From Bacteroidales bacterium (GTDB lineage: Bacteria > Bacteroidota > Bacteroidia > Bacteroidales > CG2-30-32-10): a stretch of DNA of 64,000 bases. The notes under the pieces were generated by a model. It had not been told where the DNA came from. It saw only the letters and a list, made by a program, of their open reading frames with translations, and searched no databases. Position numbers and translations under genes: made by a program. The stretch is from positions 1-64,000 of the forward strand of contig DAOQAK010000012.1 in NCBI GenBank assembly GCA_035353855.1, written 5' to 3'. Below, in pieces: positions 26,830 through 35,667 of this stretch. How positions within the stretch are numbered: the first letter of the stretch is position 1; each line of letters begins with the position of its first letter.

Positions 26830-26902
26830 TGTCCTGTGGTGTAATTGGCAACACGTCTGATTTTGGTTCAGAAGAGTTCAGGTTCGAGCCCTGACAGGAC
26901 AA
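26830..26902 (+). tRNA. tRNA-Gln (anticodon TTG)
   Basis: A cloverleaf is visible. The acceptor TGTCCTG pairs with CAGGACA. The anticodon stem is TCTGA/TCAGA around TTTTGGT, anticodon TTG. The T-arm is CAGGTTCGAGCCCTG. The CCA is not fully encoded. A terminator follows. Confidence 0.95.
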
Positions 26903-26913
26903 CAAAAAACTCA

Positions 26914-26943
26914 AGCCTCCGTTGAATTGCGGGGGTTTTTTTA
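26914..26943 (+). terminator. Terminator after tRNA-Gln
   Basis: CCTCCG and CGGGGG pair around TTGAATTG and are followed by about eight T residues. Confidence 0.8.
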
Positions 26944-27053
26944 TATAGCATATAAAAGAAATGATTATAAAAATGCAACATTATAGTTGTAATAACGTAA
27001 TAGGTCTCCGAAAATGAATTGGTAAAATGTTTTTGCAAAAGGAATTATTTTTA

Positions 27054-27061
27054 TAAATTTG
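27054..27061 (+). promoter_or_regulatory. -7 element of the bactofilin/ATP synthase operon
   Basis: TAAATTTG, with TTTG 18 bases upstream, 52 bases before the bactofilin start. Confidence 0.55.
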
Positions 27062-27113
27062 TTACATATAATTGAATGAATTTTCATAGTAATCACGAAA
27101 ATACTTTATAGTT

Positions 27114-27548
27114 ATGGCAAAACTTTATGAACAGGAATCACCGGCAATAAACCTTATAGGTGCAGGTACGGTGATAAAAGGCGATGTAAAATCGAATGGG
27201 GATATTCGTATTGACGGAACTTTAATAGGATCGGTAAATTCGAAAGGAAAACTTGTAGTAGGAACTTCAGGAAACATCGATGGAGAAATTATTTGCCAGA
27301 ATGCTGATTTATCAGGAATAATTAAAGCACAAATCACCGTTTCGGAATTGCTTTCAATTAAAGCTACTGCAAAAATAACAGGTGATGTAATTACCAATAA
27401 ACTTGCTATTGAACCCGGAGCTATATTTTCCGGATCGTGCAGTATGAATAATCCACAGACTAACCCGATCAAAGAAACAAAATTCGGCGAAAGAGTTGAA
27501 CCACTAAAACCTAATGAACCACAGAAAACCAAAGAACACGCTTCGTGA
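27114..27548 (+). CDS. Bactofilin family polymer-forming protein
   Basis: A 144-residue protein of the bactofilin (DUF583) family, cytoskeletal beta-helix proteins that self-assemble and recruit cell-wall or envelope factors. The beta-helix repeat is clear: VIKGDVKSNGDIRIDGTLIG, VNSKGKLVVGTSGNIDGEI, then LSIKATAKITGDVIT. A short N-terminal stretch and a proline-rich tail flank it. The end overlaps the atpZ-like gene by 35 bases, so bactofilin leads the ATP synthase operon, a layout I recall from other Bacteroidota. Confidence 0.92.
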   Translation: MAKLYEQESPAINLIGAGTVIKGDVKSNGDIRIDGTLIGSVNSKGKLVVGTSGNIDGEIICQNADLSGIIKAQITVSELLSIKATAKITGDVITNKLAIEPGAIFSGSCSMNNPQTNPIKETKFGERVEPLKPNEPQKTKEHAS

Positions 27549-27732
27549 TTATGGTCGGTATTCAAGCATTGCTTTTCAGATGCTGGTGATTATTGGAGTT
27601 GGAATTTTCGGGGGCTTCAAACTGGATGAATATTTAAAATTGAAATTTCCTGTTTTTGTTTTAATATTTTCTTTTTTATCGGTGGCATTAGCTATCTATT
27701 ATGTTGTTAAAGATTTAATACGGAAAAAATAA
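27514..27732 (+). CDS. AtpZ/AtpI-family small membrane protein
   Basis: A 72-residue protein with two membrane helices (FQMLVIIGVGIFGGFKLDEY and VFVLIFSFLSVALAIYYVV), as in the AtpZ/AtpI family. These small proteins assist assembly of the c-ring or handle ions at the start of ATP synthase operons. It overlaps the end of the bactofilin gene and is followed three bases later by another membrane protein gene. The position and the G-x-x-x-D-E pattern after helix 1 support the call. Confidence 0.8.
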   Translation: MNHRKPKNTLRDYGRYSSIAFQMLVIIGVGIFGGFKLDEYLKLKFPVFVLIFSFLSVALAIYYVVKDLIRKK

Positions 27733-27735
27733 ATC

Positions 27736-28125
27736 GTGGAAAAATATTTTAATAAGTTCATCTTACGGTTATTTATTTATACAATAATTCTTGCTTTAGT
27801 TGTTTTTATACTGGATAGGATATTAAAGCAGGAATACATAACACCTATACTTTATTCATTTTTCCCGTTTTATTTTTTATTGACAGCCGTATTATTTCGT
27901 TTTTTAATCAAAGCAAAAAAAACAAAATTTTCCTCCTTCGCTAACCGCTTTATGCTGGCTACTTTTGCAAAGATGATGATTTGTCTGGCAGTAATGCTTT
28001 CCTATGTTTTTTTAAATAAAAGTAATGCCATCCCTTTTATATTATCATTTTTTGTTTGTTATGTTTTATATACCATTTTTGAAGTCATTTCATTGTTAAA
28101 ATTTCCATTCGACAGAGAAAAATAA
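27736..28125 (+). CDS. Four-helix membrane protein of the ATP synthase operon
   Basis: A 129-residue, very hydrophobic protein with a GTG start. About four membrane helices can be drawn (FIYTIILALVVFILD; ILYSFFPFYFLLTAVLF; MICLAVMLSYVFL; IPFILSFFVCYVLYTIF). It lies three bases after the atpZ-like gene and upstream of atpB, where other phyla have atpI. It is probably the AtpI-position protein of this group. I do not recognise motifs. Confidence 0.7.
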   Translation: MEKYFNKFILRLFIYTIILALVVFILDRILKQEYITPILYSFFPFYFLLTAVLFRFLIKAKKTKFSSFANRFMLATFAKMMICLAVMLSYVFLNKSNAIPFILSFFVCYVLYTIFEVISLLKFPFDREK

Positions 28126-28253
28126 ATTTTAATCAGCACAAAAAGTTTTTTTACAGAAATTATTTTTTCATAGCAAAAAAAAGTTGATTTTTTTCGTACA
28201 GGATTATGAATTATTATATATCTTGCAGCATTGTTTAAATAGCCTTGCTTTAT

Positions 28254-29387
28254 ATGCTGAAGAATATTCAAAAAATAAATATCCGGTTTTTACTCATCAT
28301 CGTTTTATTCCTTCCTGCTTTATTCCTGAAAGCTGAAAATGGCGAACAGAAAGGAAATCCCGAAAGCAAAACCGAGAAAGAAAAAAAATTCAATGCCGGC
28401 GAAATGATAATGGAGCATATTGCCGATGCACATGAATGGCACATTATCACTATTGGTAAAACAGATATTGCTATCCCGCTTCCCGTGATACTTTTGGATG
28501 ATGGAAAATTAGTGATATTCAGTTCCGGAAATTTTCATCACGGAACAGAACCTTATAAAGGATATAAACTGGAAACCGAAGGCGAGAATAAAGGGAAAAT
28601 AGTTAAAGTAAATGATGAAGGCGAAACAATTAAAGAAGCAGTTCTTCCTCTTGATTTTTCAATTACAAAAAACACGCTTACATTATTTATTGTAATGATT
28701 ATATTATGTGTGGTTTTTATTTCAATAGCACGCAGATACACAAAACACACCAATGAAGCTCCCCGCGGATTGCAGTCGGTACTGGAATTTGTAATTATTT
28801 TTCTTCGCGATGATGTTGTGAAACCTGCTATTGGCGAAAAAAAATATGAACGCTATATGCCTTACCTGCTAACGTTGTTCTTTTTTATTTTCTTTGGAAA
28901 TTTATTAGGACTGATACCGATTTTTCCCGGTGGCGCTAATTTAACAGGTAATATTGCAATTACAATGATTCTTGCATTATTTACTTTCACCATTACTACT
29001 TTCAGTGGGAATAGAAATTATTGGTTGCACATCATTAATACTCCCGGCGTACCATGGTGGTTAAAATTTCCATTACCGCTTATGCCTATTGTTGAAATTA
29101 TTGGTGTAATAACAAAACCATTTGTGTTGATGGTCCGTCTGTTTGCAAATATTTCAGCAGGACATATTATTGCACTTGGTTTTTTTAGTTTGATATTTAT
29201 TTTCGGAGAAGTGAATGTAGGTATAGGATATGGCGCATCAGTCGTTTCTGTCTTTTTTACTATATTCATGGGGTTACTCGAATTACTTGTTGCTTTTCTG
29301 CAGGCATATGTATTTACACTGCTTTCGTCATTATATTTTAGTATGGCAATAGAAGAGCACGAACACCATGAAGAACATGCACATTAA
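28254..29387 (+). CDS. atpB: ATP synthase F0 subunit a
   Basis: Subunit a forms the two half-channels of the membrane motor. The ATG at 28254 is used, not the TTG three codons earlier. A signal-like segment (FLLIIVLFLPALFLKA) opens a ~120-residue extracytoplasmic region rich in His, typical of Bacteroidota and absent from E. coli. Then the membrane part follows, with FGNLLGLIPIFPGGANLTGN and the essential arginine in LMVRLFANISAGH. The last helices hold LLELLVAFLQAYVFTLLSS, and a His/Glu-rich tail ends the protein. It is followed by atpE after 40 bases. Confidence 0.95.
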   Translation: MLKNIQKINIRFLLIIVLFLPALFLKAENGEQKGNPESKTEKEKKFNAGEMIMEHIADAHEWHIITIGKTDIAIPLPVILLDDGKLVIFSSGNFHHGTEPYKGYKLETEGENKGKIVKVNDEGETIKEAVLPLDFSITKNTLTLFIVMIILCVVFISIARRYTKHTNEAPRGLQSVLEFVIIFLRDDVVKPAIGEKKYERYMPYLLTLFFFIFFGNLLGLIPIFPGGANLTGNIAITMILALFTFTITTFSGNRNYWLHIINTPGVPWWLKFPLPLMPIVEIIGVITKPFVLMVRLFANISAGHIIALGFFSLIFIFGEVNVGIGYGASVVSVFFTIFMGLLELLVAFLQAYVFTLLSSLYFSMAIEEHEHHEEHAH

Positions 29388-29427
29388 AATTAAAATGAAC
29401 TTTTTTAATAACTAAACCATAACAATT

Positions 29428-29688
29428 ATGTCACTATTATCAGTAATCATGCAGACAGTAAGCGACCTGGCACCTATAGCAAAAATGGGAGCCGGTATAG
29501 GCGCAGGTATTGCAGCAATCGGAGCAGGTATAGGAATTGGCCGCATCGGTGGCAGTGCAATGGAATCCATTGCCCGTCAACCCGAAGCCATGGGCGATAT
29601 CCGTTCGAATATGATTGTAGCCGCTGCACTTATTGAAGGAGTTGCTTTCTTCGCTATTGTAGTTTGTTTGTTGATACTTTTCATCTAA
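29428..29688 (+). CDS. atpE: ATP synthase F0 subunit c
   Basis: The 86-residue ring subunit. Two helices are joined by the polar loop RQPEAMGDIRSN. The glycine-rich first helix (GAGIGAGIAAIGAGIGIGR) and the carboxylate in AAALIEGVAFF on the second are typical. The residue after the Glu is Gly and no Ser/Thr-Tyr set is seen, so proton rather than sodium coupling is more likely. A very strong hairpin lies just after the stop (29696-29736). Confidence 0.95.
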   Translation: MSLLSVIMQTVSDLAPIAKMGAGIGAGIAAIGAGIGIGRIGGSAMESIARQPEAMGDIRSNMIVAAALIEGVAFFAIVVCLLILFI

Positions 29689-29695
29689 GCAAACA

Positions 29696-29736
29696 AAGTA
29701 AATTCATCCCGACGGTTGGTCGGGATGAACTTACTT
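29696..29736. other. Long hairpin directly after atpE
   Basis: An 18-bp stem with one mismatch (inner 11 bp perfect, TTCATCCCGAC with GTCGGGATGAA) around GGTTG, starting 8 bases after the atpE stop. There is no T run at once. It could stabilise the atpE mRNA, tune expression of downstream subunits, or mark the edge of the inserted S23 gene. Confidence 0.75.
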
Positions 29737-29799
29737 ATTAGTTTTTGTTGTATGTTTATGGCAACAAGTAATATTAAGTAAATAGTTAAAAGGTCAAAA

Positions 29800-30192
29800 G
29801 TGATAGAAGAAAAAAATAAAATACTAAGTTTTTATGATCTTGAAGTTTATCAAAGGTCTTATGATGCTTGTATTATTCTTTCAAAAAAAATTCTTCCATT
29901 ATTACCTGTCTCTGAAAAATTTGATTTAAGCAATCAATTATCAAGGTCATCTAAAGCAATCCCCCGCTTAATAACAGAGGGTTTTGCAAAGAAACATCAA
30001 AAAAAAGGTTTCCAAAAATATTTAGATGATGCATTAGCAGAATCTAACGAAACACAAGTTGGATTAAATCAAGCTCGCGATTTATATAATGTCGAATACT
30101 CTACGGAATCAGGAAATGATTTATCACAAGAATATAAAATTATAAGTAAACAGATATTTCGGTTAAAGGAAGCCTGGAATAAATTTTCATAG
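29800..30192 (+). CDS. Four-helix-bundle (S23/IVP-type) protein inside the ATP synthase operon
   Basis: A 130-residue protein with a GTG start. Family features are FYDLEVYQRSYDACIILSKK, then SNQLSRSSKAIPRLITEGF and FQKYLDDALAESNETQVGL, as in the S23 ribosomal/four-helix-bundle group whose genes occur as intervening sequences in 23S rRNA and scattered elsewhere. Between atpE and atpF it does not belong to the ATP synthase. Its flanks (ttaaaaggtcaaaag before; tagccattaaccaataa after) resemble the 174-bp tandem array at 34.8-35.7 kb, which suggests it came with such a sequence. Its role is unknown. Confidence 0.85.
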   Translation: MIEEKNKILSFYDLEVYQRSYDACIILSKKILPLLPVSEKFDLSNQLSRSSKAIPRLITEGFAKKHQKKGFQKYLDDALAESNETQVGLNQARDLYNVEYSTESGNDLSQEYKIISKQIFRLKEAWNKFS

Positions 30193-30270
30193 TACTATAA
30201 ATTAACCTAAAACAAATTACAAAAAACTTGGCTAGTAGCCATTAACCAATAACATAAAACTTAAAATATT

Positions 30271-30765
30271 ATGGAACTCGTAACTCCGCATATAGGTTTA
30301 ATTTTCTGGATGACGCTTTCGTTTGCCCTTTTAATTTACATCCTTGGAAAATTTGCATGGAAGCCTGTAATGAAAGCATTGAAAGAACGTGAAAATTCCA
30401 TCAACGATGCTTTAAAAGCAGCCGATAAAGCACGCGAAGAAATGTCGCAACTTGCATTTAGTAACGAGCAGCTTATCAAAGAAGCAAAAGAAGAACGCGA
30501 TGTGTTATTGCGCGATGCAAGAAAAATTCGTGATAATGTCATTGATGAAGCAAAAATAAAAGCTGAAGAAGAAGCGAAAAGGATTATAGAAACAGCCAAA
30601 GAAAATGTTCATTTCGAAAAAATGGCAGCTATCACTGATTTAAAAAATCAATTAGCAATACTATCAATTGAAATTGCTGAAAAGATTTTAAAAGAAGAAC
30701 TTTCGAAAAGCGAAAAGCAGAAAGAACTTATTGATAAATTATTAAATGAAATAAATTTTAATTAA
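30271..30765 (+). CDS. atpF: ATP synthase F0 subunit b
   Basis: A 164-residue peripheral-stalk protein. One N-terminal membrane helix (GLIFWMTLSFALLIYILGKF) is followed by a long charged coiled coil (EERDVLLRDARKIRDNVIDE), as expected. It is the first subunit gene after the S23 insert and lies 53 bases before atpH. Length and layout are normal. Confidence 0.95.
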   Translation: MELVTPHIGLIFWMTLSFALLIYILGKFAWKPVMKALKERENSINDALKAADKAREEMSQLAFSNEQLIKEAKEERDVLLRDARKIRDNVIDEAKIKAEEEAKRIIETAKENVHFEKMAAITDLKNQLAILSIEIAEKILKEELSKSEKQKELIDKLLNEINFN

Positions 30766-30818
30766 AAAATTCAGAAAGTATTTACAATAATAAAATCGAA
30801 TTCTGATTATTTATAAAG

Positions 30819-31376
30819 ATGAAAGAATCGCGTATAGCTGTCAGGTATGCCAAAGCATTATTCGAACTTGCACTCGAACAAAAAAATACGGATGCAGTTT
30901 TTTATGATATGAAATTGGTAGCTGATACCTGTCATTCCAATAAAGATTTTAGGTTGATGCTTATAAGCCCCATTATCAACAGTGATAAAAAAAGAAATAT
31001 TTTAAAATTAATTTTTGAAAATAATATAAATAAATTATCGCAGGCATTTCTTAATATTATTACAGCAAAACGCAGAGAATCGTATATCGAGCAAATTGCA
31101 AACCAGTATATTTCTCTTTACAGGGATAATAAGGGAATTGAAACGGTTTATCTTACAACTGCTGTTAAAGCTGATGATGAAATCAAAACAAAAGTAAAAT
31201 CAGTGGTCAATAAATTCACTAAAAAAGAAGTTGAATTAATTGAAGATATCAAGACTGAAATCATAGGTGGGTTTGTTCTTAATTTCGGGCATTATCAGTA
31301 TGACGATAGTATCCGGAATAAAATTATAAAACTAAAACGCGAATACAATATTAATATTTACGAAAAAGGATTTTAA
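30819..31376 (+). CDS. atpH: ATP synthase F1 subunit delta
   Basis: A 185-residue OSCP/delta subunit that ties the peripheral stalk to the F1 head. The N-terminal bundle (RIAVRYAKALFELALEQ) and the C-terminal signature IKTEIIGGFVLNFGHYQYDD are characteristic. It follows atpF and precedes atpA by 99 bases of non-coding AT-rich DNA. Confidence 0.94.
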   Translation: MKESRIAVRYAKALFELALEQKNTDAVFYDMKLVADTCHSNKDFRLMLISPIINSDKKRNILKLIFENNINKLSQAFLNIITAKRRESYIEQIANQYISLYRDNKGIETVYLTTAVKADDEIKTKVKSVVNKFTKKEVELIEDIKTEIIGGFVLNFGHYQYDDSIRNKIIKLKREYNINIYEKGF

Positions 31377-31475
31377 AAAATTGTTATTTGGTTATTAATA
31401 GAATTGAAATAATAATCCATGACGCAAAGCAAATTACAATAAATGACAGCGAAGTAAATGACTAATTAAAAAATT

Positions 31476-33062
31476 ATGGCAGATATTAAACCCGCCGAAG
31501 TATCGGCAATTTTAAGACAGCAATTATCGGGATTTAAAATGGAATCGGAACTTGAAGAAACGGGTACTGTTCTTCAGGTTGGTGATGGCATTGCACGTAT
31601 TTACGGATTAACCAATGCTCAGTCGGGCGAGTTGGTTGAATTTGTTAAAGACGGAATGAAAAGTATTGTACTGAATCTTGAAGAAGATAATGTGGGTGTT
31701 GTACTTCTTGGCGAATCTACTCATATTAAAGAAGGCGATACGGTAAAACGAACAGGCAATATAGCTTCTGTTAAAGTTGGGGAAGGTATGTTGGGAAGGG
31801 TTATTAATACTGTTGGTGAACCTATCGACGGTAAAGGCCCTATTAAAGGCGAAGTTTACGAGATGCCTCTTGAAAGAAAAGCACCGGGTGTAGTTTTTCG
31901 TCAGCCTGTGAATCAGCCATTGCAAACCGGTATAAAACCTATTGATGCAATGATACCCATTGGTCGCGGGCAGCGTGAACTTATTATCGGCGACCGTCAG
32001 ACCGGAAAATCAGCTATTGCTATCGATACAATTATAAATCAGAAAGAATTTTTTGATAAAGGTCAGCCTGTTTATTGTATATATGTTGCTATAGGGCAAA
32101 AAGGCTCTACTGTTGCCAATGTAGTAAAGACATTGGAAGACCACGGTGCAATGCAATATACAATAGTAATTGCCGCACCGGCATCATATCCTGCCGCAAT
32201 GCAGTTTTATGCACCATTTACAGGCGCTGCTATTGGTGAATTCTTCAGGGATACCGGAAGATCTGCATTGGTTATTTATGACGACCTTTCAAAACAGGCA
32301 GTTTCTTATCGTGAAGTTTCGTTGTTGCTCCGTCGTCCACCCGGACGTGAAGCATATCCCGGTGATGTTTTTTATCTTCACTCCAGGTTGCTTGAAAGAG
32401 CTGCAAGAATAATTTCTTCCGATGATATTGCAAAACAAATGAACGATCTTCCTCCATCTATAAAACATTTGGTTAAAGGCGGAGGTTCCCTTACAGCGCT
32501 TCCTATTATTGAAACACAGGCAGGCGATGTATCAGCATATATTCCAACGAATGTGATTTCAATTACCGACGGACAAATTTTCCTTGAAACAAATTTATTT
32601 AACTCAGGTATTCGTCCTGCTATCAATGTGGGTATTTCAGTATCACGTGTTGGTGGTAATGCGCAAATCAAATCAATGAAAAAAGTTGCAGGAACATTAA
32701 AGCTTGACCAGGCTCTTTTCCGCGAATTGGAAGCATTCTCTAAATTCGGTTCCGACCTTGATGCAGCTACTGTTTCTACACTTGAAAAAGGAAAAAGGAA
32801 TGTGGAAATTTTAAAACAACCACAATATTCTCCTATGACTGTTGAGAAACAGATAGCCATAATTTATTGCGGCACCAAAGGTTTATTAAGAAATATTCCT
32901 ATTGATAAGATCCGAGAATTTGAAGAAGAGTTTCTTCATTTTATGGAGTTGCATCATAAGGATGCTTTAGAAACATTAAAATCAGGAGTTCTTTCTGACG
33001 ATGTTACTAAATTACTTGAAAAAACAGCTACTGATCTATCACATAAATATCAAGCTAAATAA
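31476..33062 (+). CDS. atpA: ATP synthase F1 subunit alpha
   Basis: A 528-residue regulatory nucleotide-binding subunit. The beta-barrel start, Walker A (GDRQTGKSAIAIDTI), the LVIYDDLSKQAVSYRE segment and the signature PAINVGISVSRVGGNAQ are all present. Length is normal. It is followed by atpG after 12 bases. Confidence 0.97.
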   Translation: MADIKPAEVSAILRQQLSGFKMESELEETGTVLQVGDGIARIYGLTNAQSGELVEFVKDGMKSIVLNLEEDNVGVVLLGESTHIKEGDTVKRTGNIASVKVGEGMLGRVINTVGEPIDGKGPIKGEVYEMPLERKAPGVVFRQPVNQPLQTGIKPIDAMIPIGRGQRELIIGDRQTGKSAIAIDTIINQKEFFDKGQPVYCIYVAIGQKGSTVANVVKTLEDHGAMQYTIVIAAPASYPAAMQFYAPFTGAAIGEFFRDTGRSALVIYDDLSKQAVSYREVSLLLRRPPGREAYPGDVFYLHSRLLERAARIISSDDIAKQMNDLPPSIKHLVKGGGSLTALPIIETQAGDVSAYIPTNVISITDGQIFLETNLFNSGIRPAINVGISVSRVGGNAQIKSMKKVAGTLKLDQALFRELEAFSKFGSDLDAATVSTLEKGKRNVEILKQPQYSPMTVEKQIAIIYCGTKGLLRNIPIDKIREFEEEFLHFMELHHKDALETLKSGVLSDDVTKLLEKTATDLSHKYQAK

Positions 33063-33074
33063 ATCATCGGAGTC

Positions 33075-33959
33075 ATGGCCAGTTTAAAGGAAGTAAGAAT
33101 ACGTATAGCATCAGTAAAGTCGACGCAGCAAATTACCAGTGCTATGAAAATGGTTTCAGCTTCAAAGTTGAAACGTGCGCAAAATGCCATAATCAAAATG
33201 CGTCCTTATGCTGCCAAGCTGAAAGAAATACTGGAAAACCTAAGCGCAAGCCTTGATACTTCTGAAAGTGTTTTTTCAAAAGAAAGAAAAATTCAGAAAG
33301 TTTTACTGGTTGCGATTACTTCAAACAGGGGACTGTGCGGAGCTTTCAATACCAATGTGATAAAACTTACTTTGAATACATTACAAACAAAATATGCCGA
33401 GCAATACAAGAATGGGAATGTTGATTTAATTTGCATCGGGAAAAAAGCGATTGATTTTTTTGTGAAAAAAAAGTATTCTGTTATTGATAAGAATACCAAA
33501 ATTCTGGATGCTGCAAGTTTTGAAAATGCTGCACCTATTGCCGAACAACTGATGAAATGGTTTGAGACCGGGAAATACGACAGAATTGAAATCATTTATA
33601 ACCAGTTCAAAAATGCAGGTGTACAGATTTTAGTTAACGAACAGTATTTGCCTGTGGCTCCTCCAAAAACCAATGTATCTGTAACAAAGAAACAACAAAC
33701 CGATTACATTTTTGAACCGGGTAAAAAAGAAATCGTTTCTGAACTTATTCCTAAATCATTAAAAATTCAATTCTATAAAGCAATCCTTGATTCTGTTGCT
33801 TCAGAACATGGCGCACGAATGACCGCAATGCACAAAGCTACTGACAATGCTGATGGATTACTTAAAGAACTCCGCTTATCATATAACAAAGCACGACAGG
33901 CTGCAATTACCAGTGAAATACTTGAAATTGTAAGTGGTGCAGAAGCGTTAAAAGGTTAA
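33075..33959 (+). CDS. atpG: ATP synthase F1 subunit gamma
   Basis: The central rotor shaft, 294 residues. N-terminal helix KEVRIRIASVKSTQQITSAM and C-terminal helix SEHGARMTAMHKATDNADGL match the family, and VAITSNRGLCGAFNTN is conserved. It ends the operon; beta and epsilon (atpD, atpC) are not in the window, as is common in Bacteroidota where they lie elsewhere. A strong terminator follows. Confidence 0.97.
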   Translation: MASLKEVRIRIASVKSTQQITSAMKMVSASKLKRAQNAIIKMRPYAAKLKEILENLSASLDTSESVFSKERKIQKVLLVAITSNRGLCGAFNTNVIKLTLNTLQTKYAEQYKNGNVDLICIGKKAIDFFVKKKYSVIDKNTKILDAASFENAAPIAEQLMKWFETGKYDRIEIIYNQFKNAGVQILVNEQYLPVAPPKTNVSVTKKQQTDYIFEPGKKEIVSELIPKSLKIQFYKAILDSVASEHGARMTAMHKATDNADGLLKELRLSYNKARQAAITSEILEIVSGAEALKG

Positions 33960-33978
33960 GAGGATAAGATATCAATTT

Positions 33979-34017
33979 AAATTGGGGGCATTTTGCAAAT
34001 GCCCCCAATTTTTTTTG
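33979..34017 (+). terminator. Terminator of the ATP synthase operon
   Basis: ATTGGGGGCATTT and AAATGCCCCCAAT form a 13-bp stem with a tight loop and a run of T. Confidence 0.92.
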
Positions 34018-34148
34018 AAAAAGCATAAAAAATCAAAATACAAATGAAAATTAAAGTTCCGTCTTTGTTATTTTTTTTTCACACTTTTTTCGCAAATTTT
34101 GTATTTGTTTATTTATAACTTTACATCATAAACTTAAAATAAATTGTT

Positions 34149-34667
34149 ATGAATAAAAAAATTGAAAATATTTTAAATCGTCAGGTCGACAGGGAAGCAT
34201 ACTCTTCCCAGTTGTATCTTGCAATGGCATCATGGGCTGAAGCATCAGGATTGGAAGGCATTTCACAATGGTTCTATGTACAGTCAGACGAAGAACGGCT
34301 TCATATGCTTAAATTCATTCATTATATCAATGAGCGCGGAGGAAATGCAATAGTTCCTTCAATAAAACTTCCTCCTGCAAAATTCAAAGATGTTGCTGAT
34401 GCATTCGCGCAAACTTTAAAACATGAAGAATTCATTACTGCATCAATCAATGAAATTGTTGCATTATGTAATTCTGAAAAAGATTTCACCACACAAAATT
34501 TTGTTCAGTGGTTTGTTGCAGAACAGATACAGGAAGAAAAATCAGCACGTGCAATTATTGATAAAATAAATCTGTTGGGAAAACAAAATCTATATTTGTT
34601 AGACAAGGATATTATGGCAATGCGTGCAGCTGCTGAACCCGGTGGTGGTGCGGCTCCTGTTGCTTAA
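34149..34667 (+). CDS. ftnA: Ferritin (FtnA type, non-heme)
   Basis: A 172-residue iron-storage protein. The ferroxidase residues are in place: E16 in VDREAYSSQLYLAM, then SDEERLHMLKF with Glu and His at about 48-52, followed by LKHEEFITASINEI and a FVAEQ-like WFVAEQIQEEKSA segment. The C-terminal tail is glycine/alanine-rich. It would oxidise Fe2+ and store it in a 24-mer cage. It has its own terminator at 34674-34701. Upstream is an imperfect TAACTTTA -7 box. Confidence 0.95.
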   Translation: MNKKIENILNRQVDREAYSSQLYLAMASWAEASGLEGISQWFYVQSDEERLHMLKFIHYINERGGNAIVPSIKLPPAKFKDVADAFAQTLKHEEFITASINEIVALCNSEKDFTTQNFVQWFVAEQIQEEKSARAIIDKINLLGKQNLYLLDKDIMAMRAAAEPGGGAAPVA

Positions 34668-34673
34668 AAATAT

Positions 34674-34701
34674 AAAAGACAGCGAAAAGCTGTCTTTTTT
34701 T
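34674..34701 (+). terminator. Terminator of ftnA
   Basis: GACAGC and GCTGTC pair around GAAAA, extended by A/T pairs, with a T run; seven bases after the stop. Confidence 0.85.
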
Positions 34702-34779
34702 ATACTATGGTTCGCGTTCGTTTAACGAAGTGTAACGAGTGCAGAGATGTACACATTAATATAGTCAATGGTTGTTGGG

Positions 34780-35665
34780 TTTTGCGACTGGTTAGGTCAA
34801 ATGTCAAAAATTATTAGTAAAAAATATCTCTCTTGCAACTTACTACTATCAACCAAACCAACAGCCATCAACTAAAAACTAATGACGCAAATTCAATTTT
34901 ATATTTTCTATTTGCTATTATCTATTTTCAATAAAAGGTCATAGGTTGAAAGGTATAGCGGCTGGTTAAGTCAAAGGTCAAAAATTATTAGTAAAAAATA
35001 TCTCTCTTGCAACTTACTACTATCAACCAAGACAGCAGCCATCAACTAAAAACTAATGACACAAATTCAATTTTATATTTTCTATTTGCTATTATCTATT
35101 TTCTATAAAAGGTCATAGGTTGAAAGGTATAGCGGCTGGTTAAGTCAAAGGTCAAAAGCTTATAGAAAAAAAATATTTTTCCATCAACTAGCTACTATCA
35201 ACCAAACCAGCAGCCATCAACCAAAAACTAATGACGCAAATTCAATTTAACATTTTCTATTTGCAATCATAAATTTACAATAAAGGTTATAGGTTGAAGG
35301 TCATAGCAACAAGCTAAGTCAAAGGTAATATGGATAAGGTAGAAACACAATCAACATAAAACATTCAGCAAAACCAGCAGCCATCAACCAAAAACTAATG
35401 ACAAAAATTCAATTTAACATTTTCTATTTGCTATTATCTATTTTCAATAAAAGGTCATAGGTTGAAAGGTATAGCGGCTCGTTAAGTCAAAGGTCAAAAG
35501 CTTATAGTAAAAAAATATTTTTCCATCAACTAGCTTCTATCAACCAAACCAGCAGCCATCACCCAAAAACTTATAACAAAAATTCAATTTAATATTTTCT
35601 ATCATCAATTTACTATAAAGGTCATTGGTTTATAGGTTGGGCAGCTTGTTATGTAAAAGATAGAA
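34780..35665. repeat. Tandem array, 174-bp period, about five units
   Basis: The marker tcaaaggtca (or a close variant) occurs at 34797, 34971, 35145, 35319 and 35487, steps of 174, 174, 174 and 168, with a degraded sixth near 35654. Each unit also holds a version of cagccatcaac(c/t)aaaaact and of tctatttgctattatctatt. The units differ by several per cent. All frames are full of stops, so it is not coding. It fills the gap between ftnA and the GH29 gene. Confidence 0.93.
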
Positions 35666-35667
35666 AG

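Noticed and set aside
34780..35665. The 174-bp array as a CRISPR array
   Set aside because: The period is constant with no short repeats and unique spacers, the units are similar over their full length, and there are no cas genes.
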